A DNA stretch of 64,000 nt from Pseudideonella sakaiensis. Lineage in GTDB: Bacteria > Pseudomonadota > Gammaproteobacteria > Burkholderiales > Burkholderiaceae_C. The stretch lies in the NCBI RefSeq assembly GCF_001293525.1, contig NZ_BBYR01000006.1, positions 62,001-126,000 on the forward strand, written 5' to 3'. A program made the position numbers and the translations under genes. Under the pieces are notes generated by a model. It saw nothing but the letters and a program-made list of their open reading frames with translations. It searched no databases and was not told the origin of the DNA. Positions 33,157 through 40,417 of this stretch are shown in pieces (the stretch's first letter is position 1; each line of letters opens with the position of its first letter).

Positions 33157-33618
33157 CTATAGCGCCAGGCGCAAGAAGGCGATCGGAATCGGCAGGGGCC
33201 TTGCGCCTTCCCGGCGCGGCGCCTGCACATCTGCCGACACGTCAATGGACGCCGGCACCGCCAAAACCGCCATCGGGGGCGGCAGGGCATGGAACTGGTA
33301 GTTGTCGAGAGCGGACTTCTGCGGCGGAATCGTCACACCGGCCCGCTCGCAGAAACTCTCGCAGTTCGATTTCGGCGACGAGTCATCCTGACCGTGCTGT
33401 GACTGATCCGGCGCTGCGACCGAGTGATGCTCGCACCCCGCAGGAGCCACCTCAATGTCGGCGGCCTGTGCTTCGACGACTCCCTGGAACGTGTCCCCGC
33501 TCCCGGAGAATTGCTGGGCGGCCAAGCATGCGTTGGCAACGCCCAAGCCGAGACCGAACAGCCACACCCACAGGACCCGAAGGGCCCAGCGGCGAAGCTG
33601 TCGATGGCTGCGAAACAT
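33157..33618 (-). CDS. Secreted Cys/His-containing copper-locus protein
   Basis: The 153-residue product has a hydrophobic N-terminal segment (VLWVWLFGLGLGVANACLAA) followed by a region with CEHHSVAAPDQSQHGQDDSS and NCESFCERAG, and ends FLRLAL. The same layout, a hydrophobic segment ending GVANACL, a Cys/His-rich middle and a terminal RLAL, recurs in the 146-residue protein at 42822-43262, so the two are paralogues. Such small proteins often accompany cus/cop genes of betaproteobacteria; a role in binding or sensing periplasmic copper is inference. The start at 33618 was chosen because upstream codons are not protein-like. Confidence 0.7.
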   Translation of the reverse strand: MFRSHRQLRRWALRVLWVWLFGLGLGVANACLAAQQFSGSGDTFQGVVEAQAADIEVAPAGCEHHSVAAPDQSQHGQDDSSPKSNCESFCERAGVTIPPQKSALDNYQFHALPPPMAVLAVPASIDVSADVQAPRREGARPLPIPIAFLRLAL

Positions 33619-33776
33619 GAGCGGTTGATTCAAGAATTCAAACAAGTATGCACCTTCCAGGCCACGGCCCGTTTGAGGATCGTCAAGGGCGCCGACCGGG
33701 CTGACGATCACGCACATGCAGGATCCCCGGCGTCCACCGACCCGGCCAGCCATCGGCGTGCCGCGCCAGACTTCAT

Positions 33777-34214
33777 TCAGTCGGCCTGGACCACGCCGGC
33801 GTCAACTGCCACCTCGGAAACCGTCTCGTAGATGTAGTCCGACTCCGCGAGCCCTCCGACGGCACGCTGGTATCGCCGGAAGGCATCGAGTTCTCTCTTC
33901 GTGATCCTCACCGTTCGCTCAACGGTCTGCTCGCCAAGGGCTTGGGCTCTGGCGGCTGCGGCGCGCGTGCTTTCGCCGCGGTAGACGAGGTAGCGCGCAT
34001 AGGGCCCGAGCACGAGTTGCTTCTCGATCCGAACATCGGACGTCGACTCGGACGGATGGCACTGATTTGCTTGCCCCGAAACCACGCATCGGTAGGTCGC
34101 CAAAGGCGAATCCTTGGCATCACCCTGTACCGGGAATAGCCCGAGGCTGGCAATCGTTGCCGCAAGAATTGGGGTTTTCAGCGAGAGCGCTGCGCGACTT
34201 GTGTATGTGTTCAT
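33777..34214 (-). CDS. Hypothetical secreted 145-residue protein
   Basis: An AAGGAGCCTCC ribosome site precedes the ATG. A signal peptide (residues ~1-33, ending QGDA) is followed by a region with two cysteines (ATYRCVVSGQANQCHPSEST) and a helical domain (RAAAARAQALGEQTVERTVR, ELDAFRRYQRAVGG). No family is recognised. It lies just downstream of a TGAC-N6-GTCA box (34304-34323) and upstream of the cus operon on the same strand, so it probably belongs to the copper-induced set. Confidence 0.7.
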   Translation of the reverse strand: MNTYTSRAALSLKTPILAATIASLGLFPVQGDAKDSPLATYRCVVSGQANQCHPSESTSDVRIEKQLVLGPYARYLVYRGESTRAAAARAQALGEQTVERTVRITKRELDAFRRYQRAVGGLAESDYIYETVSEVAVDAGVVQAD

Positions 34215-34303
34215 GGAGGCTCCTTACGGCGTTCAATGGCGTGCGCGACGGCGCGCACGAGGAACACTCTAAGAAGCCATCACCAACCGTAGACCGACGC
34301 CGC

Positions 34304-34323
34304 GATGACACACTCGTCATCGC
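34304..34323. promoter_or_regulatory. CusR/CopR-like box (ATGAC-N6-GTCAT)
   Basis: CGATGAC (34304-34310) and GTCATCG (34317-34323) form a perfect 7-bp dyad with a 6-nt spacer. E. coli CusR binds ATGAC-N6-GTCAT, the same half-sites and spacing. It lies 90 nt upstream of the start of the secreted 145-residue protein and may drive that gene and the cus operon. Confidence 0.6.
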
Positions 34324-34452
34324 CCGCCAGCCACAGAAGCACGATCCCCTCGCCACCTTTCGACGGTTCAACCCGATGCCATCCGGGCGGTTGCGCGAAC
34401 TCGGCAACCTCTTGGGGCCTCCGCGAAGGCGGCGAATATTCCAAACTGAAAC

Positions 34453-35385
34453 CTACAAGCTGTCGTGCACGGCTGCGGCGGCTACCGCTGCCTGGCCGAT
34501 GGCAACGTCAATCTGGCACGATCCTCCCGCCACGTCGCCCGCAGCGTACACATTGTCCGCACTCGTGAGTCCGGTCGGACCGATCGCGATTGCGCCATGC
34601 ACGTCGAGCCTAACAGCCAGTTGATTCGCCAGGTACGTTCGCGGCTGCGCGTCGAATGCTGCAAGCAGCAAGTCGAACTCATGGACCCGACCATCGTCGC
34701 ATGTCACGAGGATGCCCTTGTTGTGAGTCAACGCGACATGGCGTGCGACGCCGGGCACACGCTCGAGTCCGGCATGGCATGACGAGTAGTCAGCCTTCCC
34801 AGCCGCGCTGTCGATGTCGATGTCGATGAACCTCGCCTCCGCACACACCTTCCGCAGATCGGCTATGCCAGGCACGTCGAGGAGCGAGTCGCCCAGCACA
34901 CCGACTCGCTTCCCGAAGAGATCGTCGACTCCATGCTGCCACGCACAGCGCCGCAGCAGGTTCGCCGACGCCACGTCGTCGATCCCGGGCAATCCGATCG
35001 GCAGATCCGTGGCCCCGGCACACAAGATGACGTTGCGCGCCAGGAGCGTTCCATGCCTCAGCCGGAGCAAGAGCCTGCCGTCCGAGCAACGTCGTATTCC
35101 TTCGACCGAATCGTAGGTGACGTGCCCGCCCGCTGCGCGCAAGTGTTGTCGCATCCGCTCGAGCAAATGTCCACCGACCACGCCATCGGGATATCCGGCA
35201 ACGTTGAGGGCACGCGCGATGCACTGCGCCCGACTGGCACCTGCGTCCACCAAGCGCACGCCGCGCCCATGCCGTCGGAGATGAATTGCTGCAGCCAGTC
35301 CGGCGGGTCCTCCGCCAATCACGACGCAGTCGAGAGTATCTCCGCCGATGACTGACGCGCTGAGAAGGTCTGTTGCCTCGATCAT
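34453..35385 (-). CDS. Thioredoxin-reductase-like flavoprotein without CxxC
   Basis: The 310-residue product has the FAD-binding start DCVVIGGGPAGLAAAIHLRR, the ILCAGATDLPIGLPGI middle motif and the flavin-binding end TSADNVYAAGDVAGG. It is therefore a small pyridine-nucleotide-disulfide type oxidoreductase, close to TrxB in length. The redox CxxC of TrxB is absent, and the second GxGxxG/A (NADPH) motif is replaced by RVGVLGDSLLDVPG. It may act with another partner or bind NAD(P)H poorly. It is placed between cusF and the secreted 145-residue protein on the same strand. The ATG at 35385 avoids an upstream basic stretch. Confidence 0.8.
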   Translation of the reverse strand: MIEATDLLSASVIGGDTLDCVVIGGGPAGLAAAIHLRRHGRGVRLVDAGASRAQCIARALNVAGYPDGVVGGHLLERMRQHLRAAGGHVTYDSVEGIRRCSDGRLLLRLRHGTLLARNVILCAGATDLPIGLPGIDDVASANLLRRCAWQHGVDDLFGKRVGVLGDSLLDVPGIADLRKVCAEARFIDIDIDSAAGKADYSSCHAGLERVPGVARHVALTHNKGILVTCDDGRVHEFDLLLAAFDAQPRTYLANQLAVRLDVHGAIAIGPTGLTSADNVYAAGDVAGGSCQIDVAIGQAAVAAAAVHDSL

Positions 35386-35553
35386 GCTGAATGGCGGCGG
35401 ACGGCGGTGTCGCCGGCCTTGCACGACCGAAACCGTGCATCCTGCCGGCGCGCGCACTACAGATGGGTGACACCAGATGACGGACTCGCCATCGACGCAT
35501 CAACCTGCAAGCCGGAACGCATGTGCGCGGACCGGGCGCTCGATCTTCTCGTG

Positions 35554-35904
35554 CTACTTCGCAGCCTCGATCGCGGTGACGACGATGGCTCCGTCGGCCT
35601 TCTCGGCGCTGAACATCACCTTGTCGCCCGCCTTGACCTTGTCCAGCAGCGCGGCGTCCTTGACCTGGAAGACCATGGTCATGCCGGGCATGTCCAGGTT
35701 CTTGATGTCGCCGTGCTTGAGTGTGATCTTCTTGGCTTCCTTGTCGATCCTGCGCACCTCGCCCTCGGTCATCGAGGCGGGCGTGCCTTCCATCTTCATG
35801 CCGCCCATCTTGCTGTGATCCATCGCCTGGGCGTGGGCACTGATCGCGAACGGCGCCGAGGCGGCAAAGGCCAGGGCAACGAGGAGAGGCTTGAAGGTCT
35901 TCAT
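35554..35904 (-). CDS. cusF: CusF-like periplasmic copper-binding protein
   Basis: The 116-residue product has a signal peptide (MKTFKPLLVALAFAASAPFA) and then a CusF OB-fold: EGEVRRIDKEAKKITLKHGD, KNLDMPGMTMVFQVKD. The His and two Met copper ligands are present, but the Trp that caps Cu(I) in E. coli CusF is Met here (DMPGMTM rather than NWPEMTM). The domain inside the CusB fusion keeps the Trp. CusF carries Cu(I)/Ag(I) to the Cus pump. A short Met/His tract (MDHSKMGGMKM) precedes the fold. Confidence 0.9.
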   Translation of the reverse strand: MKTFKPLLVALAFAASAPFAISAHAQAMDHSKMGGMKMEGTPASMTEGEVRRIDKEAKKITLKHGDIKNLDMPGMTMVFQVKDAALLDKVKAGDKVMFSAEKADGAIVVTAIEAAK

Positions 35905-36002
35905 TTGGTTTACTCCGTAGGGTGTTTGAGACAAAGGATCTGCCGAGGGCGCTGTGCACCGCCAAGTGCCGCGCGCCAGCGCTATGCCGTGACGACCGTC
36001 AC

Positions 36003-36506
36003 TCAGTGCTTGTGGCCGCCGTGACCGTCGGTCTTGGAGGCGCCAGCCGCCTGCGCGACCTTGACCAAGCCCTTCATGCCGGCGTCGTAATGGCCGGGTT
36101 GCAGGCAAGCGAAGTGCACATTGCCTGCCTTGGTGAAGCGCCACACAACTTCCCCGGCCTTGCCGGGCGCCACGCTGACCATGTTGTCGTCGGCATGTTC
36201 CATGCCCGGCGTCTTCAACATCAACGCGTAGTGCGCCCTCAGTTCCTCGGGCGTGCCGAGCACCAGCTCGTGCTTGACCGCTCCGGAGTTCTTCACGACC
36301 AAGCGAACCGTCTCGCCTTGTCGTACCGAGATCTCGCCCGGCGTGAAGCGCATGCTGTCCGTCATGTCGACCTCGACAGTGCGGGTGACCTGGGCCGCCT
36401 CACCGGGTTCGCCGACGGGACTGCTGCCGTGACCGGGGCCCGCCATCGCTACGGACGCAGCGAGCACGAGTGCCGACAGTACGCCGGTCTTGCCGAATGT
36501 GTTCAT
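36003..36506 (-). CDS. Cupredoxin-domain periplasmic copper protein
   Basis: A signal peptide (MNTFGKTGVLSALVLAASVA) precedes a 150-residue cupredoxin: DSMRFTPGEISVRQGETVRL, VKNSGAVKHELVLG (first His ligand) and NVHFACLQPGHYDAGMKGLV (Cys, His and Met ligands). This is the plastocyanin-like type-1 site. It ends in a His-rich tail (GHGGHKH). Similar stand-alone cupredoxins (CopI-like) confer copper tolerance in related bacteria. It lies between copK-like and cusF on the same strand. Confidence 0.9.
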   Translation of the reverse strand: MNTFGKTGVLSALVLAASVAMAGPGHGSSPVGEPGEAAQVTRTVEVDMTDSMRFTPGEISVRQGETVRLVVKNSGAVKHELVLGTPEELRAHYALMLKTPGMEHADDNMVSVAPGKAGEVVWRFTKAGNVHFACLQPGHYDAGMKGLVKVAQAAGASKTDGHGGHKH

Positions 36507-36560
36507 GGGTGCTTCTCGATGGATCCTTGCAGGTAAAGGGCGAGCCTGGAGCCCCGGGCC

Positions 36561-36854
36561 TCAGTTCCGATGCCCGTCGTTGAGCAGGCCATCCAGCCGA
36601 GCCACCTCGTTGCCGACCGCCGTGACCTTCCGGCCGTCGGCCAACTCGAGAGTCTCACCTTGCGTCAGGTAGGCGGCACGCCCGTAGCGGTCTTCCTTGG
36701 CCATCTTGCCGTCCTTGAAGACGTACAGCGTCGAACCGTCTTTCAGCGCCAGCGCCTGCTGCGTGGCCTGCGGCAGGGCATCACGCGCGAATGAGGGCAG
36801 GGAGGCCCCGAGGGCCGCAATCGCGATGGTCAGAACGGACAGGGTTGACTTCAT
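36561..36854 (-). CDS. copK: CopK-like periplasmic copper protein, methionine-poor
   Basis: From the ATG at 36854 the 97-residue product has a signal peptide (MKSTLSVLTIAIAALGASLP) and the CopK fold: LKDGSTLYVFKDGKMAKEDR, YGRAAYLTQGETLELADGRK, VGNEVARLDGLLNDGH. CopK of Cupriavidus metallidurans binds Cu(I) through four methionines spread over this region. Here only the first (GKM) is recognisable and the other positions are Ala, Leu or other residues. It may bind Cu(II) rather than Cu(I), or act differently. A 9-bp palindrome and a second dyad lie upstream (36898-36976). Confidence 0.8.
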   Translation of the reverse strand: MKSTLSVLTIAIAALGASLPSFARDALPQATQQALALKDGSTLYVFKDGKMAKEDRYGRAAYLTQGETLELADGRKVTAVGNEVARLDGLLNDGHRN

Positions 36855-36897
36855 GATCGATCCTTTCGTGGTACAGCGGGGCATCGCGCCCCTCGGC

Positions 36898-36917
36898 GTC
36901 ATGCCAAGTGGCATGAC
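36898..36917. promoter_or_regulatory. Palindromic operator candidate before the copK-like gene
   Basis: GTCATGCCA (36898-36906) and TGGCATGAC (36909-36917) form a perfect 9-bp dyad with a 2-nt gap, 44 nt upstream of the copK-like start. The half-site GTCAT resembles the inner part of CusR-type boxes, in inverted order. Confidence 0.65.
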
Positions 36918-36960
36918 ACGCACTCTAGGGAGCCGCAACGGACGAACGCCCGACGGCGAC

Positions 36961-36976
36961 ATTACGGTTGCGTAAT
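36961..36976. promoter_or_regulatory. CopR-like box (ATTAC-N6-GTAAT) in a divergent promoter region
   Basis: ATTACG (36961-36966) and CGTAAT (36971-36976) form a dyad in the shared promoter region of the copK-like gene and the divergent molybdopterin oxidoreductase gene. The pattern ATTAC-N6-GTAAT resembles cop boxes described for CopR-type response regulators in other proteobacteria. Confidence 0.55.
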
Positions 36977-37088
36977 CTCGGCCGCTGCCCAGACCCCCAC
37001 ACCCGCGCCGCACATCTGCCAGTTTCTTCAAGCCTCGCATGCGGATCTGAGGCACGCTCGCAGGCATCTTCAAGACGCAAATGACGAC

Positions 37089-38642
37089 ATGCTGCCTACT
37101 TGGTCCGACGCGTGGGTGCTGGGGGTTGGAGCAGCCTTCGTTCAGTTGGCGACCGGCGAGCTCGCGGCGGCGGTCCATGGGACACACACCTCACCCCTGC
37201 GAGCGATCGGCAAGTGGCTGATCGACGCATTGCCTACGCCCCTGATCGATGTTGGCATTGCGCTGCTGCGTCGCGCTGACAAGCCGGCAATTCTGGCCAC
37301 CCTGGTCTTGCTCGGAGTTGGTCTTCCGGCGCTTGCTTCGTTCGCGGGGAAAGCAGCGCTCGTGGCGGCACTGCTGTTGTCCGGGTCCGCCGGGCTTTGG
37401 GCGTTGTGGCGCCGCACCGAGCTCCCACGCGCCGCGGCCTTCACTCTCGGTTCGCTGGCGCTGGCCGCGGGCCCGCTGGCAATCTGGCTCGGCGCCGTCG
37501 CCTCCTTCGTGCTGGGACTTGTGATCGCAGGGCTCGCGATGACCCTCCGTCGAATCCGAAGACAACAGCGCGGACGGCCCATGTCTCTTCCCAGGCCGCC
37601 AGTTGTCCTGCCACCGCCTCCCCGATCGGCTGCCCTGGAGATTCCGGGCCTGTCCGAGTTGATAACTCCGGTCGACCGATTCTTCGTCACCGATGTGACG
37701 TTTCCCGCGCCGAACGTGGGCGTGCCACGTTGGAGGCTCGCGGTGACGGGCCTTGTCGAGCGTCCACTCGCACTGACATTCGCCGAGCTGCTGACGATGC
37801 CGTCTTGCGAAGTGGATGCGGTTCTCATGTGTGTGCACAACCCGGTGGGGGGGCCTTTCGTGGGAAACGCCCGCTGGCAGGGCGTGCGGCTAAGCGACTT
37901 GCTCGCGTGCGCCGGAGCGTCCGAGGATGCGGACCACGTCCGATTCCACGCGGTGGACGGGTTCTCTGCCGGAATGAGTGTGTCCTTGCTCGAGCAAGGC
38001 TTCGAGCCGCTCCTGGTCTACGCAATGAACGGCACACCGCTCAGACGCGAGCACGGTGCTCCCGTCCGGATGCTTGTGCCCGGCATCCACGGATACGACG
38101 CAAACATCAAGTGGCTGGCGTCGGTAGAAGTCACTCGCTTCAGCGGGGCGATCGACTACGCTGAGCGCAAAGGCTGGCCGCGACGGCCATCCCGAATGAC
38201 GCCGAACGCAAGGATCGACGTCCCGACCCACTCTGCAATGCTTGCGCCGGGCTCGCAGATCATCGCAGGGGTCGCCTGGAGCCCTCCTCATGGCCTCGTG
38301 AAGGTCGAGCTGCGAGTCGATGGCGGACCATGGCGGGCTTGCGCGCTGGCCACGGCACTCGGCCCCAACGCATGGGTCCATTGGCAAGCACCCTGGGACG
38401 CAGCGCCCGGTCGCCACACGCTCGAGGCCCGAGCCTGGGGTCGAGACGGTGTGCAGTGCAGCGCGACTGCGGCTCCCTATCCCGACGGCGCACGCGGGTA
38501 TCACCGCGTCGCTGTGGATGTAGCGCCGGCATGCACCCCGCAGACACGCCAAATCGGCTGGTGGCTCGCTTCGCAAGCGCGCGAGAGATGGCTCTTGGCA
38601 TGGGCCGGTATCACTTCGTGGCGCCAGCACCGCGATCGCTAG
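37089..38642 (+). CDS. Membrane-anchored sulfite-oxidase-family molybdopterin enzyme
   Basis: The 517-residue product has an N-terminal membrane region of about five hydrophobic helices (~15-150), then the oxidoreductase molybdopterin-binding domain. The molybdenum-ligand cysteine is in VLMCVHNPVGGPFVGNARWQ, followed by GVRLSDLL and HGAPVRMLVPGIHGYDANIK. The C terminus is a Mo-co dimerisation domain (VELRVDGGPWRACALA). The fold is that of sulfite oxidase/MsrP-like enzymes. No Tat signal is present because the membrane part replaces it. Its substrate is unknown; related enzymes repair oxidised methionine in periplasmic proteins. It is divergent from the copper genes. Confidence 0.85.
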   Translation: MLPTWSDAWVLGVGAAFVQLATGELAAAVHGTHTSPLRAIGKWLIDALPTPLIDVGIALLRRADKPAILATLVLLGVGLPALASFAGKAALVAALLLSGSAGLWALWRRTELPRAAAFTLGSLALAAGPLAIWLGAVASFVLGLVIAGLAMTLRRIRRQQRGRPMSLPRPPVVLPPPPRSAALEIPGLSELITPVDRFFVTDVTFPAPNVGVPRWRLAVTGLVERPLALTFAELLTMPSCEVDAVLMCVHNPVGGPFVGNARWQGVRLSDLLACAGASEDADHVRFHAVDGFSAGMSVSLLEQGFEPLLVYAMNGTPLRREHGAPVRMLVPGIHGYDANIKWLASVEVTRFSGAIDYAERKGWPRRPSRMTPNARIDVPTHSAMLAPGSQIIAGVAWSPPHGLVKVELRVDGGPWRACALATALGPNAWVHWQAPWDAAPGRHTLEARAWGRDGVQCSATAAPYPDGARGYHRVAVDVAPACTPQTRQIGWWLASQARERWLLAWAGITSWRQHRDR

Positions 38643-38685
38643 CGGCACTCCAATCCGACGTCTCGACTCTCTCGCAAAGATCCTC

Positions 38686-39597
38686 ATGTCCATTTCAGCC
38701 GTACTCGGTGAGCGCCACATCCTTCATATTCCAGAAGGCCCGATCGAGTACCGCGTCACCGGCACCGGCCCCACGATCGTGTTTCTGCACGGAATCATCG
38801 CCAACGGAGACGTGTGGCGCGGCGTCGTCGCAGACTTGGCGCGCGATCACCGCTGTATCACGCCCGATTGGCCGCTGGGCGCGCATGCCCTCGCCATGCT
38901 TCAGGGCACCGACTTTTCCCTACCCGGCATTGCTGCAATGGTCGACGGGTTCCTGGCCGCAGCCGGTCTCGACCAAGTCGTACTCGTGGCCAACGACACG
39001 GGAGGTGCCGTCGCTCAGCATGTCGTCGCCGACCGTCCCGCGCGGATCGCGGGCCTCGTGTTGACACCCTGCGATGCATTCGACAACTTCGTCCCGCTTC
39101 CGATTCGGCACCTGCGATTGTTTGGGCGAACGTCCTGGGGTCTGTGGGCGCTGGCGCAGACCTTGCGCTGGCGCTGGGTACAACGACTGCCCGTCGCCTT
39201 TGGATTGCTGACCGAACGGGCCATTCCGGCGGACATCATGTCTTCCTACACGGCCCCCCTGAGAGAACGCACCGGAACACGAAGCAACTTCGCAGCTCTC
39301 GTCCGCGCCATCGACCCCAGATATACGGTGGACGTGGCAACGCGTCTACGTGCATTCCCGCGGCCTGTGCTGCTGGCGTGGGCTCGTGAGCGACGCCGAT
39401 TCTTTCCTCTGGAGCACGCCCATCGGTTGGCACGCCTGTTTCCCGACGCCACTGTCGAAGTGATCGAGGACTCCGGGCCGTTTGTGACCGAAGACCAGCC
39501 AACCGCCGTGGCACATGCGATCCGGCGCTTCGTGGCGACACGCCTCAAGCGACCCGAGCCAGCCCGTCACCCCTTGTCGAAACAGACCGAGATCTGA
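38686..39597 (+). CDS. Alpha/beta hydrolase, haloalkane-dehalogenase-like
   Basis: The 303-residue product shows the hydrolase fold: oxyanion HGIIANGDVWRG, nucleophile elbow LVANDTGGAVAQ with Asp as nucleophile (haloalkane-dehalogenase type), and a late acid/base region. The usual catalytic-His motif (GxHFxxxD) appears as DSGPFVTED, so the expected histidine is missing, as in some uncharacterised relatives. Activity is therefore uncertain. It follows the molybdopterin gene by 43 nt and converges with the AraC-type gene, overlapping it by 31 nt. Confidence 0.8.
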   Translation: MSISAVLGERHILHIPEGPIEYRVTGTGPTIVFLHGIIANGDVWRGVVADLARDHRCITPDWPLGAHALAMLQGTDFSLPGIAAMVDGFLAAAGLDQVVLVANDTGGAVAQHVVADRPARIAGLVLTPCDAFDNFVPLPIRHLRLFGRTSWGLWALAQTLRWRWVQRLPVAFGLLTERAIPADIMSSYTAPLRERTGTRSNFAALVRAIDPRYTVDVATRLRAFPRPVLLAWARERRRFFPLEHAHRLARLFPDATVEVIEDSGPFVTEDQPTAVAHAIRRFVATRLKRPEPARHPLSKQTEI

Positions 39598-40382
39598 TCC
39601 CGGCGACCGACCAGCGAAGAGGGCGCAATTCCGAAGTTGTCTCGGAAGGAACGCGACAGGTGCGCCGAGTCGCTGAAACCGACTGCATGAGCAGCCTCGG
39701 TCCAGGAAGCCCCTTGAAGCACGGCCTCCACCGCTCGTCGCAGCCGCATCCAAACGACATAGCGACGCAGCGGTACGCCCGTCTCTTCGACAAACCGGTG
39801 ACTCAGCCAACTCGACGAGACGTGCAGCGTGTCCGCTAGCGACTGCAGTCGCACAGGTTGGTCAATACTTGCCTGCAGCAGATGCAGGGCACGCGCAAGC
39901 CGAGCGTCTCGGTCACGGACGCGCGGGGCGATGCCGTCCAGACCGAGCCAAGCTCTGCATATGGCATCCGCTTCATCGATGGCACCGCCTTCGCTCGCGA
40001 GTGTCGCCAATCCCATGGCCGCATGTTGCGACGGCTCGAACGGCGTGATGCCGTCGTCCGTGCCAGCCAGTGCCCTAATGGAGGCGTACTCGGAACCCTC
40101 GGACTCCATGAAGAGCATTGCCACGGTCGCCCCCATGGCATCGAAAGCGTGCGGCCGGTCGGGCAGGACGAGAAACCCGTTCCACTCGTCCCATTGACCC
40201 CGAGGCTCGGCGCGCGAACGCAGCGTGCCCCCGACCCCCCAGCAGACCTGGGCAGCATGATGGCGATGCGATCGTGTACAAGGACCAGGCCCGATGTAGA
40301 GGAGACGGTGTGGCCACAGGTAAAGCCGCACTCGACCGGAATCGCTGGTGGCGTCTGCGGGCAGTGGTGTCGACACGCTCAT
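39567..40382 (-). CDS. AraC-family transcriptional regulator
   Basis: The 271-residue product has an N-terminal cupin-like sensor part (SHRHHAAQVCWGVGGTLRSR, VLPDRPHAFDAMG) and two C-terminal AraC helix-turn-helix units (VRLQSLADTLHVSSSWLSHR; EAAHAVGFSDSAHLSRSFRD followed by NFGIAPSSL). AraC proteins activate nearby genes on binding a small ligand, here unknown. The ATG at 40382 is preferred over an upstream Met. Its 3' end overlaps the hydrolase gene in opposite direction, so it might control that gene, but the promoters do not face each other. Confidence 0.9.
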   Translation of the reverse strand: MSVSTPLPADATSDSGRVRLYLWPHRLLYIGPGPCTRSHRHHAAQVCWGVGGTLRSRAEPRGQWDEWNGFLVLPDRPHAFDAMGATVAMLFMESEGSEYASIRALAGTDDGITPFEPSQHAAMGLATLASEGGAIDEADAICRAWLGLDGIAPRVRDRDARLARALHLLQASIDQPVRLQSLADTLHVSSSWLSHRFVEETGVPLRRYVVWMRLRRAVEAVLQGASWTEAAHAVGFSDSAHLSRSFRDNFGIAPSSLVGRRDQISVCFDKG

Positions 40383-40417
40383 CGCGCTATGGCAGGGCAC
40401 TGGCGGCGACGTGCCTG

